Shown here: one piece after another, positions 9,301-17,228 of the stretch
Numbering within the stretch: the first letter of the stretch is position 1
Layout: every line of letters begins with the position of its first letter
IMG/VR virus record: IMGVR_UViG_3300001213_000009
Span: 1 to 46,796 of that record
Source: a virus
DNA length: 46,796 nucleotides
Direction: 5' to 3' (one strand)
Notes under the pieces: generated by a model
Database searches by the model: none
Told to the model about the DNA's origin: nothing
The model's input: the letters and a program-made list of their open reading frames with translations, nothing else
Made by a program: the position numbers and the translations under genes

Positions 9301-11891
9301 CTGGAGTGACAACAACGACGACGAGCGGGGGTGGCTCCGGGCTCACGCTGAATATTGACTACCTCTCTCCGATGGGTGGGGACGGCTATGTAAAAGCAAC
9401 CGGCATCACCACGACAGCGACAAGTGGCATCGGGGTGGGGTTCACTCTCAACATCGACTTTATCACTGGGAAACGAGTCTCTTGGCACGCTGATGACCAG
9501 CGGTTGTTCTCTGTTTATTACTATGACTCCAACGTCATGGGCTTTGATGTAGGTGTGCAAAATGATGGAACTCTGATGCTGGAAGGAAATGGAGCCGACC
9601 CATTCCAAGCGGGTGGGGTGCTCAACATTGTTGACCCAACAACACTGACTGTAACTCAAACGATTGATGCCACACGAGTGATTGTTAGCGAGTCCCCTAA
9701 CATTACGGTCTTCCCCGGACCTCGTTGGTCAAACAACATTTTGGTGGGGCCTGTTTCCCTCGCGGTAAGTGATGGAGTGAATGCAACCTATACCACGACT
9801 CACAACAACATGATTGTTGGGGCACATGCCGGTGTTCAAAATATGTTGGGGGTGTCCGCCGTTGGGGGTAATGTAAACACCGTCACACCAACGGACATAA
9901 CAGTACCGGATGCAACGGCATTTACTGCACATACGCAACACCCACCGCAATTGGTGGACGGTCCTCCTTACAGTTACAACAATAGATACTCGGTTATCAG
10001 TGCTCAGGGCACAAGCTATCCGGGGTTCATGAGCTACACGTGGAGCAAGGCCAACAGTGTGGTTCTCTGTACCTACCTCTGGTGGGGAAGCCCCATCTAC
10101 ATTGTTCCAACAAATGAGCCTCTGTATGCAGCCGCCACAGGCGGCCCGGTTTCTTTGACGGTGACAACAGGCACAACCTCAACAGCCATCACGAGCATTG
10201 TAACCAACCCAGCTTATCCGAGTTCTTCAGTTCAAATTACTGCTCAAGTGACGGCGGGTTCCGGCCCGAATCCGTCGAGTGGTACAGTACAATTCTATGA
10301 TAACGTTTCTCCGATTGGGTCGCCGGTCAGTGTCAACGGTTCAGGTGTAGCTATCCTAACGACCAGCAGTTTTGCCACTGTGGGCTCTCATCCCATCACG
10401 GCTTCGTTTACAGGCGTAGGCTATAGCCCTAGTACGTCTCCATCAGTTCCTTTGTCTATTGTGAAGGCTCCAACCACTACGACTATTACCTCGTACAACA
10501 ACCCAGCGGTGGTGGGTCTTGCGATTACCTTCAGGGTGGTTGTAAATCAGCCGGATGGGGGCACGGTTACTCTAACGGATACGTTCAATAGCGTTACGAC
10601 AACACTGACAACGCTAACGCTAACTCCTAGCGGGAGCACAAGCACAGTCAATTACACAACGTCATCCCTAGCCTACGGTCTCCACACCATCACCGCGACT
10701 TACAGCGGGGATTCTACTTATAGCGGAAGCACAGGAACGGTGTTGCAGCACATCGTACATCCGAGCGATACCTATGTTTATTTGCCAAGCTTCGCTTTGG
10801 TTGGAACGTACAGCGCACAGGGAGACACTCTTCTCCCACCAGCCGCCGTGGCTGTTCTTGTTCCAACGGAGACTACGGGGTCATTCATCGTTCCTAACAC
10901 CCCACTTTTTGTCATCTGGAACACAACCAATATTTCTCAAGTGAGAATCACGGGAGACAATGGGGTCGATGCCCCTCTGGATTCCGGATTCATCATCACG
11001 GTGGGTCAGGATTCGGGTAGCTTTGAGATTCCTTCGGGATTCACGCACGACATTACTTTGACTTTCTTGGCGTATCCCAACAATATTACCAGTCCCCCTG
11101 TGGTGATAACACAGATGCTCTCAGTGGACTTTGCTTCGGGGGCCATGACAGGGATTGCCATCACTCCCTCGAACCCGACCCTTACGGCGGACTCTCTCAA
11201 CCCCTCGACCCTGATTCAAACTCAGCAGTTCGTGGCTACCGCCACTTATGAGGATAGCAGCACCGCAATTCTCCGGTCTTCGGCAGCGGTGTGGGCGTCT
11301 ACGAACACGGTGGTGGCGACTGTTAACTCTACAGGATTGGCGTCTACCACCGCCGCTGGTGCTACTACCATATCCTCCATATATGGAACATTTACAGCCA
11401 GCACACTACTGACACTTCAACTGGCCACTGTGAATAACCTTGTTATTTCAGGCCACGCTGTTCCTTGGATTGTTACTGGCACAATCAACACGATGTATTC
11501 CACACCGGGGCAGTCGAGTGGCTCCACCCCACCCGCCACTATAGCAACCACCCCCGGAAAGGTGGTAACTATTCAATATCTCTCCGGCTTGTGGACTGTG
11601 GGGGGAACGTACTCTTCTACAGATGCGAACGGTCGAACAAGTGATAATGGGCGGTCGTCAGGGGAAGCCGGTTACTATATCCCCCCGTCGTCCACTCCGG
11701 TCTACGCGCAAATGCTCATTGGGGGATTCGCTGATAGCACAGGTCAACTGGTTGCACCCCCTGTCGCCATTGGTAACCACGCTGTTTTGACAACTCCAGC
11801 AGGGGCGACCCAGTTGGTCATGGGCATGAACGACGGAACTACATGGAACGATAATGGGGGCTCCCTTACCGTGGAGTACACAGTAATTTAA
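6354..11891 (+). CDS. Giant fibre-like protein with inserted beta-repeats, Ig-like domains and C-terminal LecA-like lectin module
   Basis: The 1845-residue product shares its scaffold with the 706-residue neighbour (AWAFEAAAGG, YKFHL, LLNGYEIIDGTF, MYVINTDTMT, LNIVDPTTLTV). Three blocks are inserted into it, at about residues 125-202, 325-800 and 880-1040. They are built from about nine copies of a 60-70 residue repeat with core YAPGDTFTV-x-GG, GTVLTV-GGGG-VLTY and TTTATSGGGSGL. Two Ig-like domains follow (about 1278-1468), then a group-2-like Ig domain (about 1596-1690). The last 150 residues match the PA-IL (LecA) galactose-lectin pattern, with an IGGFA strand, a PVAIGNH strand and LVMGMNDGT-x-NDNGGSL. 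This suggests a receptor-binding tail fibre or spike that ends in a sugar-binding head. Confidence 0.8.
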   Translation: MAGARQITFDPEIWSSPNQPGPPGVAPNAGADASNAWLDNDGATAWAFEAAAGGYAHFDINTGTILHEDTLFGQPASSNVLYYSSLMGAAVIWKQDAAGFYYTLFKHSGHVTIYKFHLAGSGPITHLSVYKGGKGFAVNDTFSISGGNNDAVGKVLSVDSVGGVTLSIITTAGTGYTAKVKSTTTATSGVGTGLVVSIVSNGQPGTLLNGYEIIDGTFDTAVFFGGVNPSQNIVLWHGSDGNNYLGMVDDYSSKMYVINTDTMTPAGYFDCDPSFNYGGAGGFQSFVDKYGALWGVYEIYGAPSNVNTGVLLSTWSPSNGFLTGPIETSTLNFGGTSYAPNDTFTVDGGGGNAAGTVLTVTGGGVVSSYVITSSLGKTSLDNGGASYIPGTAFTVTTGTGDATGVVDTVGGGGAVLTYHITGLGTSGYAVGTAVPTVMTTAPLTDFNTSIGVAGANYEVGDTFTVTSDSGDAVGTVLTVGGGGSVSTYSITVHGTAYTNTVGAVTSTVVKLKNSNTSIGNAGTGFHAGDFFSVQAGNYSAIGTVLTVGGGGNVLTYNMAVPGDQYPASTNNPTQGSTIPTNASTTLNNGGGSYAPGDTFAVGFGGGERGTVSTVDGSGAVLTYNITGGGQPTQYNGVILCVAVAPLTNGNTSLNNGGLDYAPGDTFAIEAPVGGYGSGAIGTVDTVNGSGTILTYHISTAGSGYTTGTCNSTTLTGVGFGATLTAAFSGNGFSLNVNAGTGLTIDVNSGTGLTLNTTPTGSGLTLNIDSIGSGTNYSLATGKTTTATSGGGSGLMIDITGLAPSANTVLNTQIFYIDPTVHGLSVDPYAYAGYVPANHSLLVAQEPWWLTGEVSGIALPHFSGPISNDGFFSVPATVLNVGGANYAAYDTFTVDGGSPLATGIVMSVDGGGAVLTYLLTGGVGIAPIASGGAGGGYAPGDTFTVDHLNGTGTAATGTVQTVDGGGGVLLYTLTGAGTNYYVVTGVTTTTTSGGGSGLTLNIDYLSPMGGDGYVKATGITTTATSGIGVGFTLNIDFITGKRVSWHADDQRLFSVYYYDSNVMGFDVGVQNDGTLMLEGNGADPFQAGGVLNIVDPTTLTVTQTIDATRVIVSESPNITVFPGPRWSNNILVGPVSLAVSDGVNATYTTTHNNMIVGAHAGVQNMLGVSAVGGNVNTVTPTDITVPDATAFTAHTQHPPQLVDGPPYSYNNRYSVISAQGTSYPGFMSYTWSKANSVVLCTYLWWGSPIYIVPTNEPLYAAATGGPVSLTVTTGTTSTAITSIVTNPAYPSSSVQITAQVTAGSGPNPSSGTVQFYDNVSPIGSPVSVNGSGVAILTTSSFATVGSHPITASFTGVGYSPSTSPSVPLSIVKAPTTTTITSYNNPAVVGLAITFRVVVNQPDGGTVTLTDTFNSVTTTLTTLTLTPSGSTSTVNYTTSSLAYGLHTITATYSGDSTYSGSTGTVLQHIVHPSDTYVYLPSFALVGTYSAQGDTLLPPAAVAVLVPTETTGSFIVPNTPLFVIWNTTNISQVRITGDNGVDAPLDSGFIITVGQDSGSFEIPSGFTHDITLTFLAYPNNITSPPVVITQMLSVDFASGAMTGIAITPSNPTLTADSLNPSTLIQTQQFVATATYEDSSTAILRSSAAVWASTNTVVATVNSTGLASTTAAGATTISSIYGTFTASTLLTLQLATVNNLVISGHAVPWIVTGTINTMYSTPGQSSGSTPPATIATTPGKVVTIQYLSGLWTVGGTYSSTDANGRTSDNGRSSGEAGYYIPPSSTPVYAQMLIGGFADSTGQLVAPPVAIGNHAVLTTPAGATQLVMGMNDGTTWNDNGGSLTVEYTVI

Positions 11892-11957
11892 AAAATACTG
11901 GAATATGAAGTTACTCTATAGGGCGTATATTTTGCCCATCTACAGGAGAAAAACAAA

Positions 11958-12179
11958 ATGGCTAAGAAAATTGCACAGGTAGACGCTCAGGCGATGAACT
12001 CGTTGTACGCTTCCGAACTCACCAAGTCCGGTGTTAAGTTTGCTGCGGCTGACGAAAAGGGAGCCCCGCATGACCCTCAGGCTTTTGAGGACCACGCCGA
12101 GTATCTCGAAACTTTGAAGTCTGTTATGGCAGAAGACAACAAGACTGATTTCAGTCCGAATGACCCTGTGCAGGATTGA
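11958..12179 (+). CDS. Small acidic protein of unknown function
   Basis: This 73-residue protein has a clear AGGAG site upstream of its ATG. It is acidic toward the C-terminus and predicted mostly helical. No domain, Cys cluster or membrane segment is seen. An AT-rich gap (11892-11957) before it could hold a promoter, but no convincing pair of boxes was found. A position directly after a very large fibre gene would suit a fibre chaperone or assembly factor, but nothing in the sequence shows it. Confidence 0.65.
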   Translation: MAKKIAQVDAQAMNSLYASELTKSGVKFAAADEKGAPHDPQAFEDHAEYLETLKSVMAEDNKTDFSPNDPVQD

Positions 12180-12199
12180 AGTCGAGAAAATTTTGACTT

Positions 12200-12509
12200 T
12201 CACAGTATTAGATTCACAGCGTTTGGGTATGCAGGGTGCCCAATAGCCTTGCTGACAATTGCGTCCCTAACCTCAGGACGTTTCCACATATCCGAAGCCG
12301 CGATGGCTATTTTGTCGCGGGTGGCTAGACCACGCCTCTTTGGGGTGTTTACGCATCGAAGCATACAGGTGAGAACCTGTGCGACCTCGCTTAAATTGGT
12401 ACTTGGCGTCAGACATTTTGTCCTGAAGATACTTCTTCAGGTTGGTGCCTTTGTGTTGCCCAACGTAATACTTACCCGTAACTGAATTGACGATTAGATA
12501 GATGAACAT
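12200..12509 (-). pseudogene. GIY-YIG homing endonuclease remnant, N-terminal half, reversed
   Basis: Reading from ATG 12509 with AGAGG upstream, the product starts FIYLIVNS and YYVGQHKG, the two signature strands of a GIY-YIG nuclease, and runs to SHLYASMRKHPKEAW (about residue 60). Normally the catalytic Glu helix and the GYN motif should follow, but they are absent here. Instead the frame runs into a short tail. One frame over, a homing-enzyme C-terminal style segment appears (TRDKIAIAASDMWKRPEV). The missing middle and C-terminus are found just next door on the opposite strand at 12502-13045. The gene is therefore a broken piece, and no active nuclease is expected from it alone. Confidence 0.7.
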
Positions 12510-13045
12510 AAAGTGCCTCTCTATCCACGCCCTTCTTTCTGGTGTCCAAACGAGAGCAGAACTTGACCGCTGGGAGCAGTTCTTCATCGCTCTGTTCAAG
12601 TCGAGAGACCCCAAGTTTGGTTACAACATTTGCAAGGGCGGAGAAGGCTTCAGTGGCTCTCACAGTCAAGGCAGTAATTGCACGCAACGCCCAAGGCCCC
12701 ACAGAGGAGACTCGTAAAAAGTTGATTGACTCCCACACAGGGCTTACTCGCAGCCTAGAATCCCGCGAGAAACAAAGACTGACTATCACAGGAGCTAACA
12801 ACCACTTCTACGGCAGGACTCACTCAGAAGAAACTCTCGCCCAAACTAGAAAGCCGATTCGCTGTGTAACCACGGGTGATGTATTCCCTTCACTTTTGCA
12901 AGCGGCTCAGTGGGCCGGTTGGAATGGAGGGGGTTCAGGGAACCTATCACGGGCACTTAAGGGTAAAGGAAATTTTCTCGGTAAACATTTTGAATACGTT
13001 CAACAACTTTCCAAGCCTATTATAGGTGAAATGCATGGTCTCTAA
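12502..13045 (+). pseudogene. GIY-YIG homing endonuclease remnant, middle and C-terminal part, frameshifted
   Basis: The first frame (12502 to about 12690) encodes ELDRWEQFFIALF, carrying the catalytic Glu, and GYNICKGGEGF, carrying the conserved Asn. These belong to a GIY-YIG catalytic domain that lacks its N-terminal strands here. The sense then moves to another frame (about 12690-13045) with GPTEETRKKLIDS, NNHFYGRTHSEET and a DNA-binding tail with GDVFPSLLQAAQWAGW, like the modular NUMOD-type tails of homing enzymes. So one frameshift lies inside, near 12690-12705, and the N-terminal half lies on the other strand (12200-12509). The 3' end overlaps the start of the next gene by 11 bases. 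The pattern suggests inversion plus decay of an inserted homing gene. Confidence 0.7.
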
Positions 13046-14738
13046 GTTTTCTCATCTCATTCAAGTGGGTCGAATAGTTAACACCGTTGACGGCGGGGTT
13101 TTTCGCGTTACGTCTAAAATCGCATCCGCCGAGGGGATTAAGTTCCGCCTTGCCGACTTGCAGGGTAAGCCCGTTCCAACACCCGCTGACTTTCGTCCCA
13201 TCAGCCCAGCCCTTGCACGCTTCGCGGCGTGGATACGGCTGGCCTATAACAAGGACTTCGATTTGTATGTCAAGGCATACATCGAAGCGGCAGGACTGCC
13301 CATTGACCCAGCAATGAATTGGTCGAGATTCTTCGCGGCTAGGGTTGCCCCCAAGTTGATGTCCAAGGACCCGGAGATTCAGGATGAGGCAATTCACCAG
13401 ATTATCATCAAGACTCTGGTGGAACGCAACGCTCTGACCAATTTTCACGAGTCCATCAAAAAGTTTCCCCAACGCATTCAGGATTTGCCTCTCGACAAAC
13501 AGGTCAGCACCTTCCTGATGCAGACGTTCAATTGGCGTATTCGTGAGGCTAACGACTACATCAAGAACTTCATCTTCCAAGACGAAACCAATTCCATGTG
13601 GGCTGAAGGTGATAGCGAGGATGCAGATGTCAACATTCTCGATAGCGCCGAAAGCACCACAGGCGGGGATGCATACGACGCGGTTAACGCCGACGTTGAT
13701 GTGGCTCACTTCCGCAAGGGTTTCGAAAAATTCCTTGACGAGAAGTTCCGCACCGAAACTGTGCAGCAGTATCTTGCTTTGTTCGACCTCATCTATGCTC
13801 ACTTGAAAGAGGGAGACGTTCCGGGTTCTGGTGCCACAACCCGCAGGGCTCCAATCGGAGTCAGAGAGAATGAAGAGGGCAGACAACTAGGCGTGGGACA
13901 GGCCGAGACGATTGAAAAGGAGATTCCTACTCTGTTTAGTGAGTGGAAAGAACTGACGAATTCTGCCAAGTCTCACTCGTGGTTCAAGGTGCTCTTCACC
14001 AACCTGCCCAAAATTATCGACACTTACATCTCCAAGCATTTGAATGACGAAGAGGTCAGCCCGTTCGTTGACATCATGCGTCAGATTGGTATCGACCAGA
14101 AGGAACAAACCCCTGAGTTGCAGCCCATTGGGGTTGGCGAAGGTGCCGGGGACATCGGTGAACTTGCCGAGTTAGCTCCTCTCGCGGCTGTAGCCTCGAA
14201 GAGTGCTGCTCAGTGGGAAGTTCCAAAGTGCAAGGGATGCGGAAGACAGGATGTATCCGATTGCCTCGCATGTCATGAGAAATTCTGCAACGATTGCATT
14301 CTCACTCATCACGCGAACAACCCAAGTCACGACCGCGTGGCTTCAAAGGCAGCGGCCTTCCATTACATCAACGGGTCTCAGCACAAGCTTGGTGGGTGCT
14401 CCATCTGCAAGAAAGCAGAGCTAGGCGAAACCACCAACGGCAATGATGACCAACCAGTTTTTGTTGATGCCCCCAAAGACCACATCGGTCTCACTCCTCC
14501 AGAGATGCAGGACTTCATCGCGGATTGTATTGGCTCTGGCCTGTACGAACAAGTTGGTGAACCCTACTTTAGCTGGCAGGGATGTGACTACTGCAAGGGC
14601 GGCGGCGGCGGAGACGTTACCGACTGCAAGGGCTATCGCAACCTACAAGATGCTCAGGCTCCGAATCGTGAGGAACTTGAGTATGAATTCCGGCTTTGCA
14701 ATGAATGCCTGTACAAGCTGGTCTATGGGGAAGAATAA
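13035..14738 (+). CDS. Large virion-type protein with B-box-like zinc finger near the C-terminus
   Basis: ATG 13035 (567 residues) is preferred to GTG 13026 because AGGTG lies six bases before it. Residues 1-220 are helical, with FAAWIRLAYN and IQDEAIHQIIIKTLVER, and look faintly like a sigma-factor region 2, though not enough for a call. Residues 399-433 carry a B-box-like zinc finger: C-x2-C, C-x2-C, C-x2-C, then HH and a final H. Two further Cys pairs follow at the C-terminus. The segments AVASKSAA and RVASKAAA flank the zinc finger, the same S-K-x-A linker seen in the 905- and 1376-residue proteins. A packaged internal or structural protein is inferred. The stop abuts the next ATG. Confidence 0.65.
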   Translation: MVSKFSHLIQVGRIVNTVDGGVFRVTSKIASAEGIKFRLADLQGKPVPTPADFRPISPALARFAAWIRLAYNKDFDLYVKAYIEAAGLPIDPAMNWSRFFAARVAPKLMSKDPEIQDEAIHQIIIKTLVERNALTNFHESIKKFPQRIQDLPLDKQVSTFLMQTFNWRIREANDYIKNFIFQDETNSMWAEGDSEDADVNILDSAESTTGGDAYDAVNADVDVAHFRKGFEKFLDEKFRTETVQQYLALFDLIYAHLKEGDVPGSGATTRRAPIGVRENEEGRQLGVGQAETIEKEIPTLFSEWKELTNSAKSHSWFKVLFTNLPKIIDTYISKHLNDEEVSPFVDIMRQIGIDQKEQTPELQPIGVGEGAGDIGELAELAPLAAVASKSAAQWEVPKCKGCGRQDVSDCLACHEKFCNDCILTHHANNPSHDRVASKAAAFHYINGSQHKLGGCSICKKAELGETTNGNDDQPVFVDAPKDHIGLTPPEMQDFIADCIGSGLYEQVGEPYFSWQGCDYCKGGGGGDVTDCKGYRNLQDAQAPNREELEYEFRLCNECLYKLVYGEE

Positions 14739-15509
14739 ATGGCTGAACCAGTAGCAACTCCGGCAACACCTGATGTAACGGAGCCACAACAACAGAATCC
14801 AGCACTCGCCCCTCAGCGTCCGGGGCAGGGTGCGGCGGTTGTGATTTCAGAACCTCAAGAGCAGGAGAAGCATACGATTCCACCAGAGATTCCGTACCCG
14901 AGATACCACATGGCTGTGCTCGAAGCATCGGCCAAGTTCTCATCCTCTGATGTTGCGGAGTATTGGGACTTGGCATCGTTCGACACTCGTCAACAGATTG
15001 TCCATCGCAGCGGATTGCGTGGGATGAATGAAAGACAGCAAATCGAACAACTCATCACCGGAAAGGGCGGCCCGAAACAGTTCACTGACAAGGAAGCCTA
15101 CGAGATAGCCGGTACCCCGTGGAAGCAGTTGACCATCGGCATCAAGATGGAACTCATACAGACGGTGTACAACTTCATGGGTTACGGGATGGAAAACTTG
15201 GGAGACTCAGTACCCGAGTTGGATGACGAAAGCAAAGCGGAGTTGAAGAGCATGGGAATTATCGCCAAGAACGCCCGTGGTGGATGGAAGCGCATCTCCA
15301 TGAACACTGTGCAGAGCGATGACAACCGTTTCACCATCACTCAGATTGACCCGACACGACGCTCGAAGTGGTTCCTTCTAAAAGACATGGAAACTGGAGA
15401 GTCCTACGAGGAAACCACGATGACGGGTGCCAAGAAGAAGGCCAAACAAATAGCGGGTGTAGAAGAATCTCAGGAGTCCATGGTAGCTCTGGAGGATGAA
15501 CTCCTCTGA
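14739..15509 (+). CDS. Hypothetical virion-region protein
   Basis: The ATG follows directly after the preceding TAA. The first 45 residues are Pro/Gln/Thr-rich and probably disordered. A helical, folded core spans about residues 50-190. A beta-rich C-terminal part contains RFTITQIDPTRRSKWFLL and an acidic end. No catalytic or metal-binding signature is seen. It lies between two Cys-rich, linker-bearing genes and is probably co-transcribed with them. No family was recognised. Confidence 0.65.
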   Translation: MAEPVATPATPDVTEPQQQNPALAPQRPGQGAAVVISEPQEQEKHTIPPEIPYPRYHMAVLEASAKFSSSDVAEYWDLASFDTRQQIVHRSGLRGMNERQQIEQLITGKGGPKQFTDKEAYEIAGTPWKQLTIGIKMELIQTVYNFMGYGMENLGDSVPELDDESKAELKSMGIIAKNARGGWKRISMNTVQSDDNRFTITQIDPTRRSKWFLLKDMETGESYEETTMTGAKKKAKQIAGVEESQESMVALEDELL

Positions 15510-15600
15510 ATTTCCCGATTATGACGAGAAACCCGTAACCAACGAAGTTGCGGTAAAGAATGCGTCGGGAAGTGCTTACAGTGAATGGATTAGAAATTGA
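15496..15600 (+). CDS. Possible 34-residue peptide bridging two genes
   Basis: A short frame of 34 codons starts at ATG 15496 inside the end of the previous gene and stops at 15600. The previous stop is only 14 bases into it, and it overlaps TTG 15597, an alternative start of the next gene, in a TTGA arrangement. GGAGG touches the ATG with no spacing, which is poor for initiation, so re-initiation would be needed. It may be real or just an open stretch. Confidence 0.3.
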   Translation: MNSSEFPDYDEKPVTNEVAVKNASGSAYSEWIRN

Positions 15601-15647
15601 ATTTCAAACATCTAATTAGAACTGCGAAATTGGCAGTGGAGGATACC

Positions 15648-16472
15648 ATGGCTCGACCGATTCAAGAAAAGACACAATCAAAATGGGCACGCCTACGTCA
15701 AGTAGCTACTGAAGAGCCCAAAGAAGCTGACTCGGCGATTGCTGAAGTCGCGGAGGCTCTCGGCACGATGGCCGATGCCCTTTCCAATCTTCGCGAGAAC
15801 CTCGACCTGATTGAAGCGCCGAAGACGGCCAACATCAAGGTTCGCATCGCGACGGCTCGTAAGTACGCGACCGCGTTTCGTCGTATCGCCGAAGATACCC
15901 CGGAGATTGTTGCGGGTGCCATCAGCGAAGTTTATCACAGTCTTGATGACGTAGCTGGTGCTTTTGAAAATCTCGCTGAGAATCTCGGCGTCGAACTTAG
16001 TCTGACTCCTGCCGAGGAAGCTATCGGCGAAGAAGGCAAAGCTGAGTTGGAAGGCGAGTGGGGAGCAGAGGAGCCTGAGTCAGGCGAGTCAGGCGCCGCA
16101 CCGGCTGAAGAGAAGCTTGATGCAGAACTCGAAAAGGAAGCTGGGTCACAAGAGTGGACTAGCGACCGCGACGAGGAAGGCCAACCGAAAAGCCCAGTCA
16201 TCGCCGCCGCTACTTGCTCTCAATGCAGTGCTGGTCACGAAGACCCGAAGAAGCCCGGTTTCTGCAAGCGTCATGGCAAGCGTATCAAGAAGGAAAAGAA
16301 AGCTGATGGTTCCGCTGCGTTCATCTCCGACCGCGACAATGCCGCCAAGCCTGAGGCTCCAGCCAAGCTAGACATTCCTGAGGCCCAAGGCGAAACTGAA
16401 GTGGGCAAGGCCGCTGCCAAGCGTGCCGCTGTTCGCGACCGCATCGCCAAGCGTTGGGGCGTTCAACTCTAA
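15648..16472 (+). CDS. Helical acidic protein with C-terminal zinc-like Cys/His cluster
   Basis: ATG 15648 is chosen because TGGAGGA lies five to six bases upstream; the frame is also open from TTG 15597. The product has 274 residues. Its first 130 are strongly helical with SNLREN, FRRIAED and FENLAENLG repeats, two related helical hairpins suggesting a duplicated unit. An acidic low-complexity stretch follows. Then CSQCSAGHED, GFCKRHGKR forms a small Cys/His cluster, flanked by the repeated phrase SDRD and by KKADGSAA and AAKRAA, which match the S-K-x-A linker type. A virion or internal protein is inferred. Confidence 0.65.
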   Translation: MARPIQEKTQSKWARLRQVATEEPKEADSAIAEVAEALGTMADALSNLRENLDLIEAPKTANIKVRIATARKYATAFRRIAEDTPEIVAGAISEVYHSLDDVAGAFENLAENLGVELSLTPAEEAIGEEGKAELEGEWGAEEPESGESGAAPAEEKLDAELEKEAGSQEWTSDRDEEGQPKSPVIAAATCSQCSAGHEDPKKPGFCKRHGKRIKKEKKADGSAAFISDRDNAAKPEAPAKLDIPEAQGETEVGKAAAKRAAVRDRIAKRWGVQL

Positions 16473-16511
16473 AGACGTTCGTGTATTCATGAGACTCGTT
16501 GGAGGCTAACT

Positions 16512-17111
16512 ATGGATTCAACCATTTCCTATAAAGGCTATCGCCGGGGAGACTCGGCGCAGGGAGCCTATGACTTCTACCGTAACAACGGGGATACGAC
16601 TCAGGACATGTACGATTATTCTCCCTATCTGAGGGAGATTGCTCAGGGTAACATCCTTGAAATTGGCACAGCCTATGGAATCTCTACAGCGTCATTCCTG
16701 TGTGGAGTGGAGGAGCGCGGAGGACATGTCTACACCGTAGATGTTGATGCGTACTGTGGTGAACTCTACCCCGGCCATCCACAGTTGACGTTCATCCAAG
16801 CCAACAGTGTCACGCAGCCTGAAACCATAAAACAAGCAATCCCCCAGTCGTTGGATGTACTTTTTATAGATGGTGACCATCACTACGAATCAATAACTTC
16901 TGATTTGGAAAACTTCTATCCACTGCTTCGCTCTGGAGGATTGATTGTCCTGCATGATGTTGACCCGTGCCCCGCCGTAGTGCCACACATCACGGTGCAT
17001 GACCCATGGGAACCCGCACGCGCCATGAATGATTTTGTGTTGGCTCACCCAACTTGGTCTCTTGAGATTAAGAAAGGACGATACGGTTTGGGAGTAATTG
17101 TTCGGGGGTAG
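16512..17111 (+). CDS. SAM-dependent methyltransferase, Methyltransf_24 type
   Basis: The 199-residue protein has the class I methyltransferase fold: motif I ILEIGTAYGISTASF at residues 48-62 for binding S-adenosylmethionine, then VYTVDVDA (motif II acidic residue), DVLFIDGDHHY at 115-125 and GGLIVLHDV at 142-150. This pattern is typical of small-molecule or sugar methyltransferases that sit in glycan gene clusters. A second enzyme of the same type lies in the sugar cassette at 30358. TTGGAGG stands upstream of the ATG. Likely substrate is a sugar on a glycan, by analogy only. Confidence 0.85.
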   Translation: MDSTISYKGYRRGDSAQGAYDFYRNNGDTTQDMYDYSPYLREIAQGNILEIGTAYGISTASFLCGVEERGGHVYTVDVDAYCGELYPGHPQLTFIQANSVTQPETIKQAIPQSLDVLFIDGDHHYESITSDLENFYPLLRSGGLIVLHDVDPCPAVVPHITVHDPWEPARAMNDFVLAHPTWSLEIKKGRYGLGVIVRG

Positions 17112-17134
17112 TGGACTTTAAATTATCGACTTCA

Positions 17135-17148
17135 CAGTATTATAAATA
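17135..17148 (+). promoter_or_regulatory. CAGTATTATA element containing TATAAATA
   Basis: The element repeats the ten bases seen at 1475-1484 and, with its flank, contains TATAAATA, the classic T4 late -10 box. It lies just after the methyltransferase gene and 50 bases before a hairpin, with no plus-strand gene to drive until 18476, so its role is open. Confidence 0.35.
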
Positions 17149-17196
17149 GAACGCTTGCGTTCCACCTCTCAAGCCATGGGGTGTCTCCTGTAGAAC

Positions 17197-17228
17197 ACCG
17201 CCGCTCTGTCCTGTGATGGAGCGGCGGT
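17197..17228. terminator. Hairpin between convergent genes
   Basis: A perfect ten base-pair stem (17197-17206 with 17219-17228) lies between the plus-strand methyltransferase and the minus-strand integrase. It probably stops transcripts from both sides, although T runs on either side are short. Confidence 0.65.

Noticed and set aside
7330-9450. CRISPR array or DNA repeat element in the fibre gene
   Set aside because: The repeats are protein-level, uneven in length, without identical repeat sequences or spacers.
13087-13317. Plus-strand frame of 76 residues in another frame of the 13035 gene
   Set aside because: No start signal and no conserved pattern.
13035-13700. Sigma-factor region 2 in the 567-residue protein
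   Set aside because: Only a vague helical resemblance; the hallmark residues cannot be placed.
13020-13886. Minus-strand frame of 288 residues
   Set aside because: It mirrors the plus-strand gene, which has a good start site and a zinc motif.
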